Source: Pseudomonas vlassakiae
GTDB taxonomy: Bacteria; Pseudomonadota; Gammaproteobacteria; Pseudomonadales; Pseudomonadaceae
DNA: 64,000 nt
Direction: 5' to 3'
NCBI RefSeq assembly: GCF_014269035.2
Contig: NZ_JABWRP020000004.1
Coordinates: 248,001 to 312,000 of the forward strand
Part shown: positions 49,268 to 59,168 of the stretch, piece after piece
Position numbering within the stretch: position 1 is the stretch's first letter
Layout: each line of letters opens with the position of its first letter
Made by a program: the position numbers and the translations under genes
The notes under the pieces: model-generated
What the model was told of the DNA's origin: nothing
Seen by the model: only the letters and a program-made list of their open reading frames with translations
Database searches by the model: none

Positions 49268-50647
49268 GTGACTGCACCCACTCCACTGGACACGCGCTGG
49301 CTCACCGAAGCGGTACGCCTGCGCGAGGAACATGCAGGCCTGCTGGACGATCAGGAGGCCAACCGCCACGCCCGACAGCAAGGCGGCGACCTGGCAGCAC
49401 GCATCGAAAGCCGCGCGCTGTTCCTCGCCGAACGCGATGGCATGACCACGGCCCTGCACCACTGGAAGCAGGGCGCCCGCCTGGCGCTGCTGGCCCTGCT
49501 GCTGCTGGCCGTATTCAGCGGCGCAGGCCTGGCCTTTGCCGCCTTGGGCGACGGGCAGCGACCGGTCAATGTGTTCTGGGCCCTGGGCAGCCTGCTCGGG
49601 CTGAACCTGCTGATGCTGCTGGGCTGGGCCGTGGGCTTTGCCTTGAGCGGCGAGCACGGCGCCAGCCTCGGCCGCCTGTGGTTGTGGTTGAGTGAGCGCT
49701 TCGCCCGCGATGCCAAGGCCGCACACCTGGCGCCAGCACTGCTGGTGCTGCTGCAACGCCAGCGCCTGAACCGCTGGCTGCTGGGTGCCCTTGTGCACGG
49801 CCTGTGGCTACTGGCGATGGTCACGGCCCTGGGCCTGCTGCTTACCCTGCTGGCAACCCGCCGGTACGGTTTCGTCTGGGAAACCACGCTGCTGGCCGCC
49901 GACCCGTTCGTTCACCTGACCCAAGCCCTGGGCGCTCTGCCCTCGCTGCTCGGCTTCGCCGTGCCGGACGAAGCCATGATCCGCGCCAGCGGCGATACCT
50001 TCCCCGCCCTGGATGCCGCCCGCCAGGCCTGGGCCAGCTGGCTGCTCGGCGTGGTGCTGGTGTACGGCCTGCTGCCACGCCTGCTGCTGGCCGGGTTGTG
50101 CCTGTGGCGCTGGCAGCAGGGCCGTGCCCGGCTGACGCTCGATCTCAGCCTGCCGGGCTATGCGCAGCTGCGCGACGCCCTGATGCCGCGCAGCGAACGC
50201 ATCGGCGTGCAGGATGCCGCCCCCGATGCGCTGCCGCAGTTCCAGGCCGGCCAACTGGAAAGCGGCAGCAGCGGCGCTTTGCTGGTAGGCCTGGAACTCG
50301 ATGACCAGCGCCCGTGGCCACCCGTCCTGCCCAAGGCGGTGACCGACGCTGGCGTGCTCGACAGCCGCGAATCGCGCAACAAGCTGCTGGAGCAGCTCAG
50401 CCGATTCCCGCCGGCACGCCTGGCCATCGCCTGCGACCCCCACCGCTCCCCCGACCGCGGCAGCCTGGCGCTGCTCGCAGAGCTGGCGCGCAATGCCGGG
50501 GCCACACGTATCTGGCTGCTCCAGGCCGCCCCCGGCCAAGCCCTGGATGCCGAACGCCTGGGCGACTGGCACGAGGCCCTCGACCGCCTCGGCCTGCCCC
50601 ACGCCGACACCTCGCCCCTGACCTGGCTGGAGCATGGCCATGACTGA
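49268..50647 (+). CDS. DUF2868 membrane protein
   Basis: 459 residues from a GTG at 49268 behind GGAAGACCT; an ATG 12 bases earlier lacks a binding site. Four predicted transmembrane helices lie near 66-86, 98-119, 164-190 and 254-275, followed by a soluble C-terminal region of about 170 residues. Its 3' end overlaps the DUF3482 GTPase gene by 8 bases. These two families occur together across bacteria, suggesting one membrane-GTPase unit. Function is unknown. Confidence 0.82.
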   Translation: MTAPTPLDTRWLTEAVRLREEHAGLLDDQEANRHARQQGGDLAARIESRALFLAERDGMTTALHHWKQGARLALLALLLLAVFSGAGLAFAALGDGQRPVNVFWALGSLLGLNLLMLLGWAVGFALSGEHGASLGRLWLWLSERFARDAKAAHLAPALLVLLQRQRLNRWLLGALVHGLWLLAMVTALGLLLTLLATRRYGFVWETTLLAADPFVHLTQALGALPSLLGFAVPDEAMIRASGDTFPALDAARQAWASWLLGVVLVYGLLPRLLLAGLCLWRWQQGRARLTLDLSLPGYAQLRDALMPRSERIGVQDAAPDALPQFQAGQLESGSSGALLVGLELDDQRPWPPVLPKAVTDAGVLDSRESRNKLLEQLSRFPPARLAIACDPHRSPDRGSLALLAELARNAGATRIWLLQAAPGQALDAERLGDWHEALDRLGLPHADTSPLTWLEHGHD

Positions 50648-52004
50648 GCCGCTGAAACTGGCCGTGGTCGGCCACACCAACGTCGGCAAGACCTCGCTGC
50701 TGCGCACGCTCACCCGTGACGTCGCCTTCGGCGAGGTCTCGCACCGCCCCAGCACCACCCGCCATGTCGAGGGTGCGCGGCTGTCGGTGGACGGCGAACC
50801 GCTGCTGGAACTCTACGACACCCCCGGCCTGGAAGACGCCATCGCCCTGCTCGACTACCTCGAACGGCTGGAACGCCCCGGCGAACGCCTGGATGGCCCG
50901 GCCCGCCTCGATCGTTTCCTGCAAGGCAGCGAGGCACGTCAGCGCTTCGAACAGGAAGCCAAGGTGCTGCGCCAGTTGCTGGCAAGCAATGCCGGCCTGT
51001 ATGTGATCGACGCCCGCGAGCCGGTGCTGGCCAAGTACCGCGACGAACTGGAAGTGCTGGCCGGTTGCGGCAAGCCACTGCTGCCGGTGCTCAACTTCGT
51101 CGCCAGCAGCCAGCACCGCGAAGCGGAATGGCGTGAAGCCCTTGCCCGGCTTGGGCTTCACGCATTGGTGCGGTTCGATAGCGTGGCGCCCCCCGAAGAG
51201 GGTGAGCGCCGGTTATACGAGAGCCTGGCACTGCTGCTGGAAGACGCCCGCCCGGCCCTGCAACGGCTGATCGATGACCAGCAGGCCCAGCGCCTGGCAC
51301 GCCAGCACAGCGGCAAGCGGCTGATCGCCGAACTGCTGCTCGATTGCGCCGCCTGCCGACGCAGCGTCGCGGCCGACCCAGCGGCTGAAGCCAAGGCTAT
51401 CGAAGCCTTGCGCCAGGATGTGCGCCAGCGTGAGCAGCGTTGCGTGGAGGCGCTGCTCAAGCTCTATGCCTTCCGCCGGGAAGATGCCAATGCCGGTGAT
51501 CTGCCGCTGCTGGACGGGCGCTGGGGCGATGACCTGTTCAATCCCGAGACCCTGAAGTTGCTGGGCCTGCGCCTGGGTAGCGGCGTCGCGGCCGGGGCGG
51601 CGGCCGGTGCCGGGGTGGATCTGCTGGTTGGCGGGCTGACGCTAGGCGCCGCAGCGTTGGCGGGCGCAATTGCCGGGGGCGCGCTACAGACCGCACGTAA
51701 TTATGGGTCGCGGCTGATGGGCAAGCTGAAGGGGCAGCGCGAGCTGACGGTGGATGACACCGTGCTGCGGTTGCTGGCCTTGCGTCAGCAACAGTTGATG
51801 GTGGCGCTGGATGGCCGCGGGCATGCGGCGCAGGACAGCATTCGGCTGGGCGAACTGGATGAGAAGATGTGGCGCGAAGGCAAGCTGCCGGAAGCCTTGA
51901 ACAGGGCCCGGGCGCATCCGCAGTGGTCGACGCTCAACCCTGGGGCGAAGCTCAACCAGGCCGAGCGGCAGGAACAGCTTGAGGGGTTGGCTTCACAGAT
52001 CTGA
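50640..52004 (+). CDS. DUF3482 GTPase (Era/dynamin-like)
   Basis: 454 residues. The start at 50640 is favoured because GGAG lies 7 bases upstream, versus 1 base for the ATG at 50634. G1 is GHTNVGKTSLL near residue 12; G3 is YDTPGLED; an NFVAS segment replaces the canonical NKxD, so nucleotide specificity is uncertain. The middle is a long helical stretch, followed by a Gly/Ala-rich hydrophobic segment (GLRLGSGVAAGAAAGAGVD) likely to insert in membrane. It pairs with the DUF2868 protein. Confidence 0.83.
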   Translation: MTEPLKLAVVGHTNVGKTSLLRTLTRDVAFGEVSHRPSTTRHVEGARLSVDGEPLLELYDTPGLEDAIALLDYLERLERPGERLDGPARLDRFLQGSEARQRFEQEAKVLRQLLASNAGLYVIDAREPVLAKYRDELEVLAGCGKPLLPVLNFVASSQHREAEWREALARLGLHALVRFDSVAPPEEGERRLYESLALLLEDARPALQRLIDDQQAQRLARQHSGKRLIAELLLDCAACRRSVAADPAAEAKAIEALRQDVRQREQRCVEALLKLYAFRREDANAGDLPLLDGRWGDDLFNPETLKLLGLRLGSGVAAGAAAGAGVDLLVGGLTLGAAALAGAIAGGALQTARNYGSRLMGKLKGQRELTVDDTVLRLLALRQQQLMVALDGRGHAAQDSIRLGELDEKMWREGKLPEALNRARAHPQWSTLNPGAKLNQAERQEQLEGLASQI

Positions 52005-52022
52005 ATCAGCAGGTTCGGCCTC

Positions 52023-52042
52023 TTCGCGGGCATGCCCGCGAA
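52023..52042. repeat. REP-like palindrome
   Basis: A perfect 20-base palindrome with arm TTCGCGGGCA, the P. putida REP core. It lies between the convergent DUF3482 and substrate-binding-protein genes. Confidence 0.75.
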
Positions 52043-52058
52043 GGGGTCGGGTCCGGGC

Positions 52059-53084
52059 TTATTGCTGGGCCACTTTCTCCGACTTGCCGTCATAGCGCTT
52101 GCGCCATTCGCTCAGGATCTCGTCGCGGTTCTTCGAGGCCCAGGCAAAGTCGTTGTTGATCAGGCGCTGCTCATAGTCGGCCGGCAGCTCGGTCTGCGGC
52201 TTGGCAATGCCTGGCGCGGCCAGTACGGCAAAGTTGTCCTTGTACAGCTCCATCGCCGCCGGGCTTGCCGAAAAATCGGCGAGGCGCTTGGCCGCGTCAG
52301 CCCTGGGCGAGCCCTTGATCACGGCGGTCGCCTCGATCTCCCAGCCCAGCCCCTCCTTCGGCAGCACGATATCCAGCGGCGCGCCCTGGCGCTTGAGCTG
52401 CACGGCCGGGTACTCGAACGAAATGCCGATCGGGAATTCACCCGCTGCCGCCAGCTTGCAAGGCTTGGAGCCGGAGTGCACGTACTGGCCGATGTTCTGG
52501 TGCAGGGCATCCATATAGGCCCAGCCCTGCGGCTCGCCGAAGGTCTGCAGCCAGGCGCTCACGTCGAGGAAGCCGGTGCCGGACGAAGCCGGGTTGGGCA
52601 TGACGATCTTGCCTTTGTATTCAGGCTTGGTCAGGTCCTGCCAGCTCAGCGGCTTGCTCAGGCCCTGCTTTTCGGCTTCGACGGTATTGAAGCAGAGCGT
52701 CGCGGCCCACACGTCCATGCCGACCCAGGCGGGCGGGTTGGCGGCATCGCGGTAGTTGGCGGAAATCTTGCTCAGGTCTTTCGGCGCGTAGGCTTCGAGC
52801 ATGCCGTTCTGGTCGAGGATGGCCAGGCTGGAGGCGGCCAGGCCCCACACAGCGTCGGCTTGCGGGCGGTCTTTCTCGGCCAGCAGCTTGGCCGTGATGA
52901 TGCCGGTGGAATCACGCACCCACTTGATCTCGATGTCCGGGTTGGCTTTTTCGAAGGCTTGCTTGTAGCGCGTGAGCTGCTCGGCTTCCAGGGCGGTATA
53001 CACCGTCAGCTGGGTGGCTGCGGCCGATGCCTGCAGGCTGAAGACGGTGGATACGGCAGCGGCAAGTACAAGGGGCTTGAACAT
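52059..53084 (-). CDS. ABC transporter substrate-binding protein, putative 2-aminoethylphosphonate
   Basis: 341 residues with a signal peptide (LVLAAAVSTVFSLQASA). Type-2 periplasmic binding fold of the Fe3+/putrescine/phosphonate cluster: LTVYTALEAEQLTRY, VWGLAASSLAIL, PNPASSGTGFLDVSAWLQ, GISFEYPAVQLKRQG. The three-gene ABC set with an adjacent LysR regulator resembles the 2-aminoethylphosphonate uptake systems (AepXVW/PhnSTUV type) known in pseudomonads. The ligand is inferred from that context. Confidence 0.78.
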   Translation of the reverse strand: MFKPLVLAAAVSTVFSLQASAAATQLTVYTALEAEQLTRYKQAFEKANPDIEIKWVRDSTGIITAKLLAEKDRPQADAVWGLAASSLAILDQNGMLEAYAPKDLSKISANYRDAANPPAWVGMDVWAATLCFNTVEAEKQGLSKPLSWQDLTKPEYKGKIVMPNPASSGTGFLDVSAWLQTFGEPQGWAYMDALHQNIGQYVHSGSKPCKLAAAGEFPIGISFEYPAVQLKRQGAPLDIVLPKEGLGWEIEATAVIKGSPRADAAKRLADFSASPAAMELYKDNFAVLAAPGIAKPQTELPADYEQRLINNDFAWASKNRDEILSEWRKRYDGKSEKVAQQ

Positions 53085-53114
53085 GATGCGGTTCCTGTGG
53101 GAGTGGGCAGTCGG

Positions 53115-54839
53115 TCAATGGCCGGGGGCGCGCTGGCGCCAGGCCTGGGAGCGGCGCAGCAGGCCGCGTGAAGCACCGGCCAGCAGCAGAGAAGCAGCGG
53201 CGCTGGTCAGCAGGATCAGGGTCGACATGGCAGCGGCGCCGCCGACGTTGCCGGCATCGTCCATGTTCAACACGGCGACGGCGGCGAGGATGGTGTCGGG
53301 GCTATAGAGGAAGATCGACGCCGACACGGTGGTCATCGCCGAGACGAACAAGTAACGGATGATGTCCAGCAGCGCCGGCAGGCAGATCGGCACGGTGACC
53401 CGCACGAAGTGCTTGTACAGCGGCGCCTTGAGCGACAGCGCGGCAGCCTCGAACTCGTCGTCGAGCTGGCGCAGCGCAGTGGCAGCGGTCATCTGCGCGG
53501 TGGTCAGGTAATGGGCGATGGTGCACAGCACCAACAGCGTCATACCGCCATAGAACACGTGCAGCGGGTTGCCATTGAGGTTGAAGAAGAACACGTAGCC
53601 CAGGCCCAATACCAAGCCAGGCACCGCCATGGGGATGAAGCTGAGCAGCCGCAGGGCCTGGTTGAGCAGGCGCTGGCCCTGGGTTTTCTCCATCAGGTAG
53701 GCGCCAGTGAAAATCACCAGGCTGCCGATCAGCGCCGTGCACAGGGCCATGGTCACACTGTTGCGATAGGCCAGCCAGCCGCCACCGGCAGTGTCATCGA
53801 ACAGGTAGTGCCTGAACGACAGGGTCAGGTTGTACGGCCAGAACGTCACCAGCGACGCGTACACCGCCATGCCGATCACCACCAGCAGCGCCGCGCAAAT
53901 CAGCAGCACGATGGCCAGAAAGCCGGTATCTCGGCAGCGCGATGGCTTGGGCACGAACACGTGGGCGCGGCCGCTCATTGCCTCTGCCTGGCGCCGACGG
54001 AGCCAGGCATCGACGCCGAAGCTGAGCAGCGCTGGCAGCAGCAACACCATGCCGATCAACGCACCGCGGCCGAACTGCTGCTGGCCGACCACCGCCTTGT
54101 AGGCTTCCAGCGCCAGCACCTGGTAGTCACCACCGACCACGACCGGCACGCCGAAGTCGGTGATGGTCAGGGTGAACACCAGGCAGAACGCGGCGAACAC
54201 CGCCTGACGCGTGGCAGGCCAGGTGATGCTGCAGAACGCCCGCCACGGCCCGGCGCCCATGCTCGATGCCGCGTCGAACAGCCGTGCGTCGGCCAGCGCC
54301 AGGGCCGAGAGCAGGATCATCAGCGCATGGGGGAAGGTGTAGATGGCCTCGCCGAGCACGATGCCCCAGAAGCCGTAGATGTTGTCGTTGAGCAGGCTGC
54401 GCAGCACGCCCTGGTTGCCGAACAGGTAGACCAGCGCAATTGCCGGGAGCATCGACGGCGCCAACAGCGGCAGCAGCGAGATGCCGCGCCACAGGCCCTT
54501 GGCCGGGATCAGCGTGCGCTGCAGGGCGTAGGCGAACAGGTACGCCAGCGGCACCACGATGGCCGCCACGGTGAAGGCCACCGACAGACTGTTGCCGAGC
54601 AGCCAGTGGAAGTTTTCGCTGGCGAACAGTTCGCGGGCGGCCAACCAGCCTCCACCTTGGCCGGCTTCACCGCTGAAGCCTTTCCAGAAGATGGCCAGCA
54701 GCGGCAGCACCACGGCCAGCAGCAACAGGACCAACAGCAGGCTCTTGCCGCCGATGACGAACAGGCGGTCACCCAGGGCGACGTCGCCGCATCGCGCATC
54801 CTTGGGCTGGGTCAACGGCAGGGACATGGGCGCGGCCAT
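53115..54839 (-). CDS. ABC transporter permease, fused double unit, putative aminoethylphosphonate
   Basis: 574 residues with about twelve hydrophobic helices in two halves, each a binding-protein-dependent permease domain (first EAA-like loop near SSMGAGPWRAFCSITWPATR, second near ALSLKAPLYKHFVRVTVPICLPA). The fused arrangement is typical of Fe3+- and phosphonate-type importers. The ATG at 54839 directly follows the ATPase stop; an internal start (MSLPLTQPKD) is also possible. 30 bases before the binding-protein gene. Confidence 0.82.
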   Translation of the reverse strand: MAAPMSLPLTQPKDARCGDVALGDRLFVIGGKSLLLVLLLLAVVLPLLAIFWKGFSGEAGQGGGWLAARELFASENFHWLLGNSLSVAFTVAAIVVPLAYLFAYALQRTLIPAKGLWRGISLLPLLAPSMLPAIALVYLFGNQGVLRSLLNDNIYGFWGIVLGEAIYTFPHALMILLSALALADARLFDAASSMGAGPWRAFCSITWPATRQAVFAAFCLVFTLTITDFGVPVVVGGDYQVLALEAYKAVVGQQQFGRGALIGMVLLLPALLSFGVDAWLRRRQAEAMSGRAHVFVPKPSRCRDTGFLAIVLLICAALLVVIGMAVYASLVTFWPYNLTLSFRHYLFDDTAGGGWLAYRNSVTMALCTALIGSLVIFTGAYLMEKTQGQRLLNQALRLLSFIPMAVPGLVLGLGYVFFFNLNGNPLHVFYGGMTLLVLCTIAHYLTTAQMTAATALRQLDDEFEAAALSLKAPLYKHFVRVTVPICLPALLDIIRYLFVSAMTTVSASIFLYSPDTILAAVAVLNMDDAGNVGGAAAMSTLILLTSAAASLLLAGASRGLLRRSQAWRQRAPGH

Positions 54840-55898
54840 TCAGGCAAACACCTGCAGGCTCTGCGGCGGCAAGGCCACCCAGATATCCTGCGAACCCAGG
54901 CGAGGCATGGCTTCCGGCGCCAGTTCGGCGAGCAACGCATGACCCGGCAGGGCCTTGAGCTCGAAGCTCATGCGGCAGCGGTTGCCCAGGAACGTGATTT
55001 CGCGAACCTTGGCCGGGAACAGGTTTTCCTCATGCATCACCGGGTTTACCGTGATCGCTTCCGGCCGACAGAACAACCGGCCGCTGCGGGCGGAGCCGGC
55101 GTCCGCCGCCAAGCGCATGCTCATGGCGCCGACCTGGGCATGGCTGTCGCCACTGCGCTGGAACGGTAGCCAGTTGCCCTGGCCGACGAACTCGGCGACG
55201 AACGGCGTGGCCGGCTGGTCGTAGATGGCTTGCGGGGTCGCGTACTGCTCGACTCGGCCGTTGTTCATCACCGCAATGCGGTCGGCCATGAGCATGGCCT
55301 CGTCCTGATTGTGGGTGACCATCAACGTGGTGATGCCCAGCTGGCGCTGCAACTGGCGAAGCTCGGTGCACAGGTGCTCGCGCACCCGGGCATCCAGCGC
55401 CGACATCGGTTCGTCGAGCAGCAGCAGCGACGGCGACGGTGCCAGCGCGCGGGCCAAGGCCACGCGCTGCTGCTGGCCGCCGGACAGCTGGCCGGGGTAT
55501 TTCTTTTCGCTACCGGACAGGCCAATCAGGTCGAGCATGTCAGCTACGCGCTGGCGGCTCTCGTCGCGACTGCTGCCAGTCAAGCCGTAGGCAATATTGG
55601 CTTCGACAGTAAGGTTGGGGAACAGCGCGTAGGACTGGAACAGGATGCCGTAGTCCCGTGCCTGGGGAGGCAGCTCGGAAATATCGCGTTCACCGATGTA
55701 CAGCGCACCACGGTCCTGGCGCTCGAGGCCGGCAATGCAGCGCAGCAGGGTGGTCTTGCCGCAACCGGACGGGCCGAGCAGGCAGACCAGCTCGCCCGCA
55801 GCGATGTCCAGAGACACGTCGTTGAGCGCGGTGAAGGCACCGAAACGCTTGTGGATACCGCGCACTTTCATCTGTGCGCCCGGAGTGGCGTGGTTCAT
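54840..55898 (-). CDS. ABC transporter ATP-binding protein, putative aminoethylphosphonate
   Basis: 352 residues. Walker [10 protein letters not shown] near 40-48, Q-loop [13 protein letters not shown], signature [15 protein letters not shown], Walker [13 protein letters not shown], switch [10 protein letters not shown]-terminal TOBE domain ([21 protein letters not shown]) marks the spermidine/iron/phosphonate class. First gene of the transporter transcript, 114 bases after the LysR gene on the same strand. Confidence 0.86.
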   Translation of the reverse strand: MNHATPGAQMKVRGIHKRFGAFTALNDVSLDIAAGELVCLLGPSGCGKTTLLRCIAGLERQDRGALYIGERDISELPPQARDYGILFQSYALFPNLTVEANIAYGLTGSSRDESRQRVADMLDLIGLSGSEKKYPGQLSGGQQQRVALARALAPSPSLLLLDEPMSALDARVREHLCTELRQLQRQLGITTLMVTHNQDEAMLMADRIAVMNNGRVEQYATPQAIYDQPATPFVAEFVGQGNWLPFQRSGDSHAQVGAMSMRLAADAGSARSGRLFCRPEAITVNPVMHEENLFPAKVREITFLGNRCRMSFELKALPGHALLAELAPEAMPRLGSQDIWVALPPQSLQVFA

Positions 55899-56012
55899 GG
55901 CAAGGCCTCATCGAACAAGTGAGGGCCATGCTAGGAAGGCTGTGCGAAGGTTCTGTGGCTTTAGGGCAAAAGCCGGTGATAGTGATATAGGCAGATTTTG
56001 TAATGGCCTGAC

Positions 56013-56882
56013 CTACAGGTGCGACCCCACCACTTCCTGCGCCACGCCAAGAAAGGCCGCTGGCAACCTGGCCTGGCGCCGCTCCTTCAGGCAATACAGG
56101 TACTCATGCATCACCGGCGCATTGTCCAGCGCCAGCACCCGCAGTTCCGGGTTGTGCGGGACCTCATGGCGGGCAATCACGCTGATGCCGATATTGCGCA
56201 GTACCGCCTCGCGGATCGACTCGCGGCTGCCGATCTCCAGCAACGAACCGGCCTTCACCCCCGCCTCATGCATCATCTGTTCGGTCAGCTGGCGGGTGGT
56301 CGAGCCCTTCTCGCGCATCAGCAGGCAATGCCCTGCCAGCACCTCGATGGATACCGCCTGCCGATGCGCCAACGGATGATTGCGATGCACCGCCACCACC
56401 AGCGGGTCGGTGCCCAACACCCGTCGCACCAGCCGGGCATCTTCCACCAGCTGCGACGAGGCGGCGATATCCACCCGGTAGTCTTCGAGCATCTCCAGCA
56501 CTTGCTGCGAGTTGCCGATCTCCACCGTCAATTCGACCTGGGGCAGGCGCTCGCGAAAGATCTTCACCAAGTCGAGGATGTAGTACGGCGCGGTGGCAGC
56601 GATGCGCAAACTGCCCTGGGCCTGGCCGCTGTTACGCAGCTCGAACTCGATGTCGGCCTCTTGCTGCAGCAGCGCCTTGACCATTGGCAACAGCCGCACG
56701 CCCTCCTCGCTCAACACCAGGCGCCGACCGCCGCGGTAGAACAGCTCCACCGCATAGTGGCTTTCCAGGCTGCGGATCTGTGTTGTCACCGTCGGCTGGC
56801 TGAGCCCGAGCTTCTTCGCCGCCAGGGTGATGCTGCCCAGTCGGGCCACCATGTAGAAGGCTTTGAGCTCGGCACTCAGCAT
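56013..56882 (-). CDS. LysR-type regulator, likely of aminoethylphosphonate uptake
   Basis: 289 residues. The N-terminal winged HTH is atypical in sequence but clear (FYMVARLGSITLAAKKLGLSQPTVTTQIRSLE); the effector domain follows. Adjacent to the ABC genes in the order seen for phosphonate-associated LysR proteins. Its ribosome-binding site GAGG includes the cadA stop codon (TGAGG) and the ATG lies 9 bases after that stop, so translation may depend partly on cadA. Confidence 0.83.
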   Translation of the reverse strand: MLSAELKAFYMVARLGSITLAAKKLGLSQPTVTTQIRSLESHYAVELFYRGGRRLVLSEEGVRLLPMVKALLQQEADIEFELRNSGQAQGSLRIAATAPYYILDLVKIFRERLPQVELTVEIGNSQQVLEMLEDYRVDIAASSQLVEDARLVRRVLGTDPLVVAVHRNHPLAHRQAVSIEVLAGHCLLMREKGSTTRQLTEQMMHEAGVKAGSLLEIGSRESIREAVLRNIGISVIARHEVPHNPELRVLALDNAPVMHEYLYCLKERRQARLPAAFLGVAQEVVGSHL

Positions 56883-56891
56883 TGCAGGACC

Positions 56892-59144
56892 TCATTTGCG
56901 CAACAGGCGCAGACCGTTGAACACCACCAGCAGGCTCACGCCCATGTCGGCGAACACCGCCATCCACATGGTCGCCATGCCGGCAAAGGTGATCGCCAGG
57001 AATATCGCCTTGATGCCCAGCGCCAGAACGATGTTCTGCCTCAGGATCGCCGCACTTTGGCGCGACAGCCTGACGAACACCGGGATTTTACGCAAGTCGT
57101 CATCCATCAGCGCCACGTCGGCAGTCTCGATCGCCGTGTCGGTACCTGCCGCCGCCATGGCGAAACCAATCTCCGCACGGGCCAGTGCCGGCGCGTCGTT
57201 GATACCATCGCCGACCATACCGACCCGGTGCCCTTCGGCGTACAACCGCTCGATGCTGTGCAGCTTGTCGGCCGGCAGCAGGTTGCCCTCGGCCCGGTCG
57301 ATGCCCACCTGCGCGGCAATGGCCTGGGCAGTGTGCGGATTGTCGCCGGTCAGCATGACGGTCTGGATACCCAGCGCGTGCAGTTCGGCAATGGCCTGGC
57401 GGCTGCTGTCCTTGACCGTGTCGGCCACGGCGAACAGGGCCAACGGCCCGGAACGGTCGAGCAGCAGCACCACCGTCCTGCCCTGGCGCTCCAGTGTGTC
57501 CAGTTGGGCCTCCAGCTCCGGCGAGCACAGGCCCAGCTCCTCGACCAAGCGATGGTTGCCCAGGTGGTAGGTTTCGCCGTCGATATCACCGCGCACGCCA
57601 CGGCCGGCCAGGGCAGCGAATTCGCTGACCTCGCTCAGCGGCAGGTTCTGCGCCTTGGCAAACTGGGCGATGGCGCCCGACACCGGGTGATCGGAACGGT
57701 CGGCCAGGCTCGCCGCCAACGCCTGGGCGCGGCCCTCGAACAGCGGGTCAAGCACCTTGGCATCGGTTTGCACCGGTTTGCCGTGGGTGATGGTGCCGGT
57801 CTTGTCCAGGGCGAGGAAGTCCAGCTTGCGGCCGCCTTCCAGGTACACCCCGCCCTTGATCAGGATGCCTTTGCGCGCCGCAGCGGCCAGGCCACTGACG
57901 ATGGTCACCGGGGTAGAAATGACCAGCGCGCACGGGCACGCCACCACCAGCAGGACCAGCGCACGGTATACCCAGTCGAACCAGGCGCCGGCCGTCAGCA
58001 GTGGTGGAATCACCGCTACCGCCAAGGCCACGGCGAACACCACCGGGGTGTAGATGCGCGAGAACTGGTCGACGAAACGCTGCGTGGGCGCACGCGCACC
58101 TTGTGCTTCTTCGACGGCCTTGATGATGCGTGCCAGGGTCGATTGCCCTGCGGCGGCCGTCACGCGATATTCCAAGGCACCGGCCTGGTTGATGGTGCCG
58201 GCGAACAGTTTGTCGCCCGCCGCCTTTTCCACAGGTAGGCTTTCGCCGGTGATCGGCGCCTGATCGACGCTGGATTGCCCGCTGACCACTTCGCCATCCA
58301 GGCCGATGCGTTCGCCCGGGCGCACCCGCACCAAAGCACCGATAGCTACCTCGCGCACCTCCACCTCGCGCCACTGACCATCGGCCTGCTGCACCGTGGC
58401 CATGTCCGGAGTCAGCTGCATCAGCCCGCCGATGGCATTGCGCGCACGGTCCAGCGAGCGCGCCTCGATCAGCTCGGCGACGGTGAACAGCACCATGACC
58501 ATGGCTGCTTCCGGCCACTGGCCAATCAGCACGGCGCCGGTCACGGCAATGCTCATCAGCGCATTGATGTTGAGGTTGCGGTTTTTCAGGGCGATCCAGC
58601 CCTTCCTGTAAGTGCCCAGGCCGCAGCCGAGGATGGCCGCCAGCGCAAGCGCAGCCACCAGCCATTGCGGCGCGAGGCTGGCGAAGTGCACGATTTCGGC
58701 GGCGATCGCGGCAATACCCGACAGGGCCAGCGGCCACCAACGGGCCTTGTGCGGCTGCGCTGCGGCGCCGCTGCCGTCGTCTTCAGCAGTCAACGGCTCG
58801 GCCTTCATGCCCAGGCTGTCGATGGCGCGCTCAATCTCTCCGGTGCCGTTCAAGGTATGACGCACGCCAAGCACGCGGTTGATCAGGTTGAACTCCAGCT
58901 GCTCGATGCCCGCCAGCTTGCCCAGCTTGTCCTGGATCAGGGTCTGCTCGGTGGGGCAATCCATGGCGTCGATGCGAAAGCGGCTGAGCTGGGCGTGGCT
59001 GCTGGCCTTCTCGCTCAGTTGCACCCACGCGGGCGCAGCGCTTGAGCCACAGCAGCTGTGACCGTGGGCGACATGGCCATGGTCTTGTTCGCCATGGGCA
59101 TGATCGTGTGGATGCGTGTGTTCGTGGCTGACAGGCTGGTTCAT
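56892..59144 (-). CDS. cadA: Cd2+/Zn2+/Pb2+-exporting P1B-type ATPase
   Basis: 750 residues from the ATG at 59144 (AAGGATGACCCC upstream). The N-terminus is His-rich (HEHTHPHDHAHGEQDHGH) with CCGSS, followed by a metal-binding ferredoxin-like domain in which the usual GMTCxxC reads MDCPTEQT, so one of the two cysteines is replaced. CPC is at 403-405 and the phosphorylated Asp is Asp447 in DKTGT. The TGES actuator, the GDGINDAP hinge and eight helices are present. Exports soft divalent metals. Divergent from its regulator cadR across a shared operator. Confidence 0.93.
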   Translation of the reverse strand: MNQPVSHEHTHPHDHAHGEQDHGHVAHGHSCCGSSAAPAWVQLSEKASSHAQLSRFRIDAMDCPTEQTLIQDKLGKLAGIEQLEFNLINRVLGVRHTLNGTGEIERAIDSLGMKAEPLTAEDDGSGAAAQPHKARWWPLALSGIAAIAAEIVHFASLAPQWLVAALALAAILGCGLGTYRKGWIALKNRNLNINALMSIAVTGAVLIGQWPEAAMVMVLFTVAELIEARSLDRARNAIGGLMQLTPDMATVQQADGQWREVEVREVAIGALVRVRPGERIGLDGEVVSGQSSVDQAPITGESLPVEKAAGDKLFAGTINQAGALEYRVTAAAGQSTLARIIKAVEEAQGARAPTQRFVDQFSRIYTPVVFAVALAVAVIPPLLTAGAWFDWVYRALVLLVVACPCALVISTPVTIVSGLAAAARKGILIKGGVYLEGGRKLDFLALDKTGTITHGKPVQTDAKVLDPLFEGRAQALAASLADRSDHPVSGAIAQFAKAQNLPLSEVSEFAALAGRGVRGDIDGETYHLGNHRLVEELGLCSPELEAQLDTLERQGRTVVLLLDRSGPLALFAVADTVKDSSRQAIAELHALGIQTVMLTGDNPHTAQAIAAQVGIDRAEGNLLPADKLHSIERLYAEGHRVGMVGDGINDAPALARAEIGFAMAAAGTDTAIETADVALMDDDLRKIPVFVRLSRQSAAILRQNIVLALGIKAIFLAITFAGMATMWMAVFADMGVSLLVVFNGLRLLRK

Positions 59145-59168
59145 GGGGTCATCCTTAAATTGAGCCTG

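Noticed and set aside
53409..55169. 586-residue frame antisense to the phosphonate permease
   Set aside because: Gln/His/Arg-rich shadow spanning parts of two sense ABC genes with intact motifs.
56019..58238. 739-residue frame antisense to the LysR and cadA genes
   Set aside because: Shadow; sense frames hold the HTH, CPC and DKTGT motifs.
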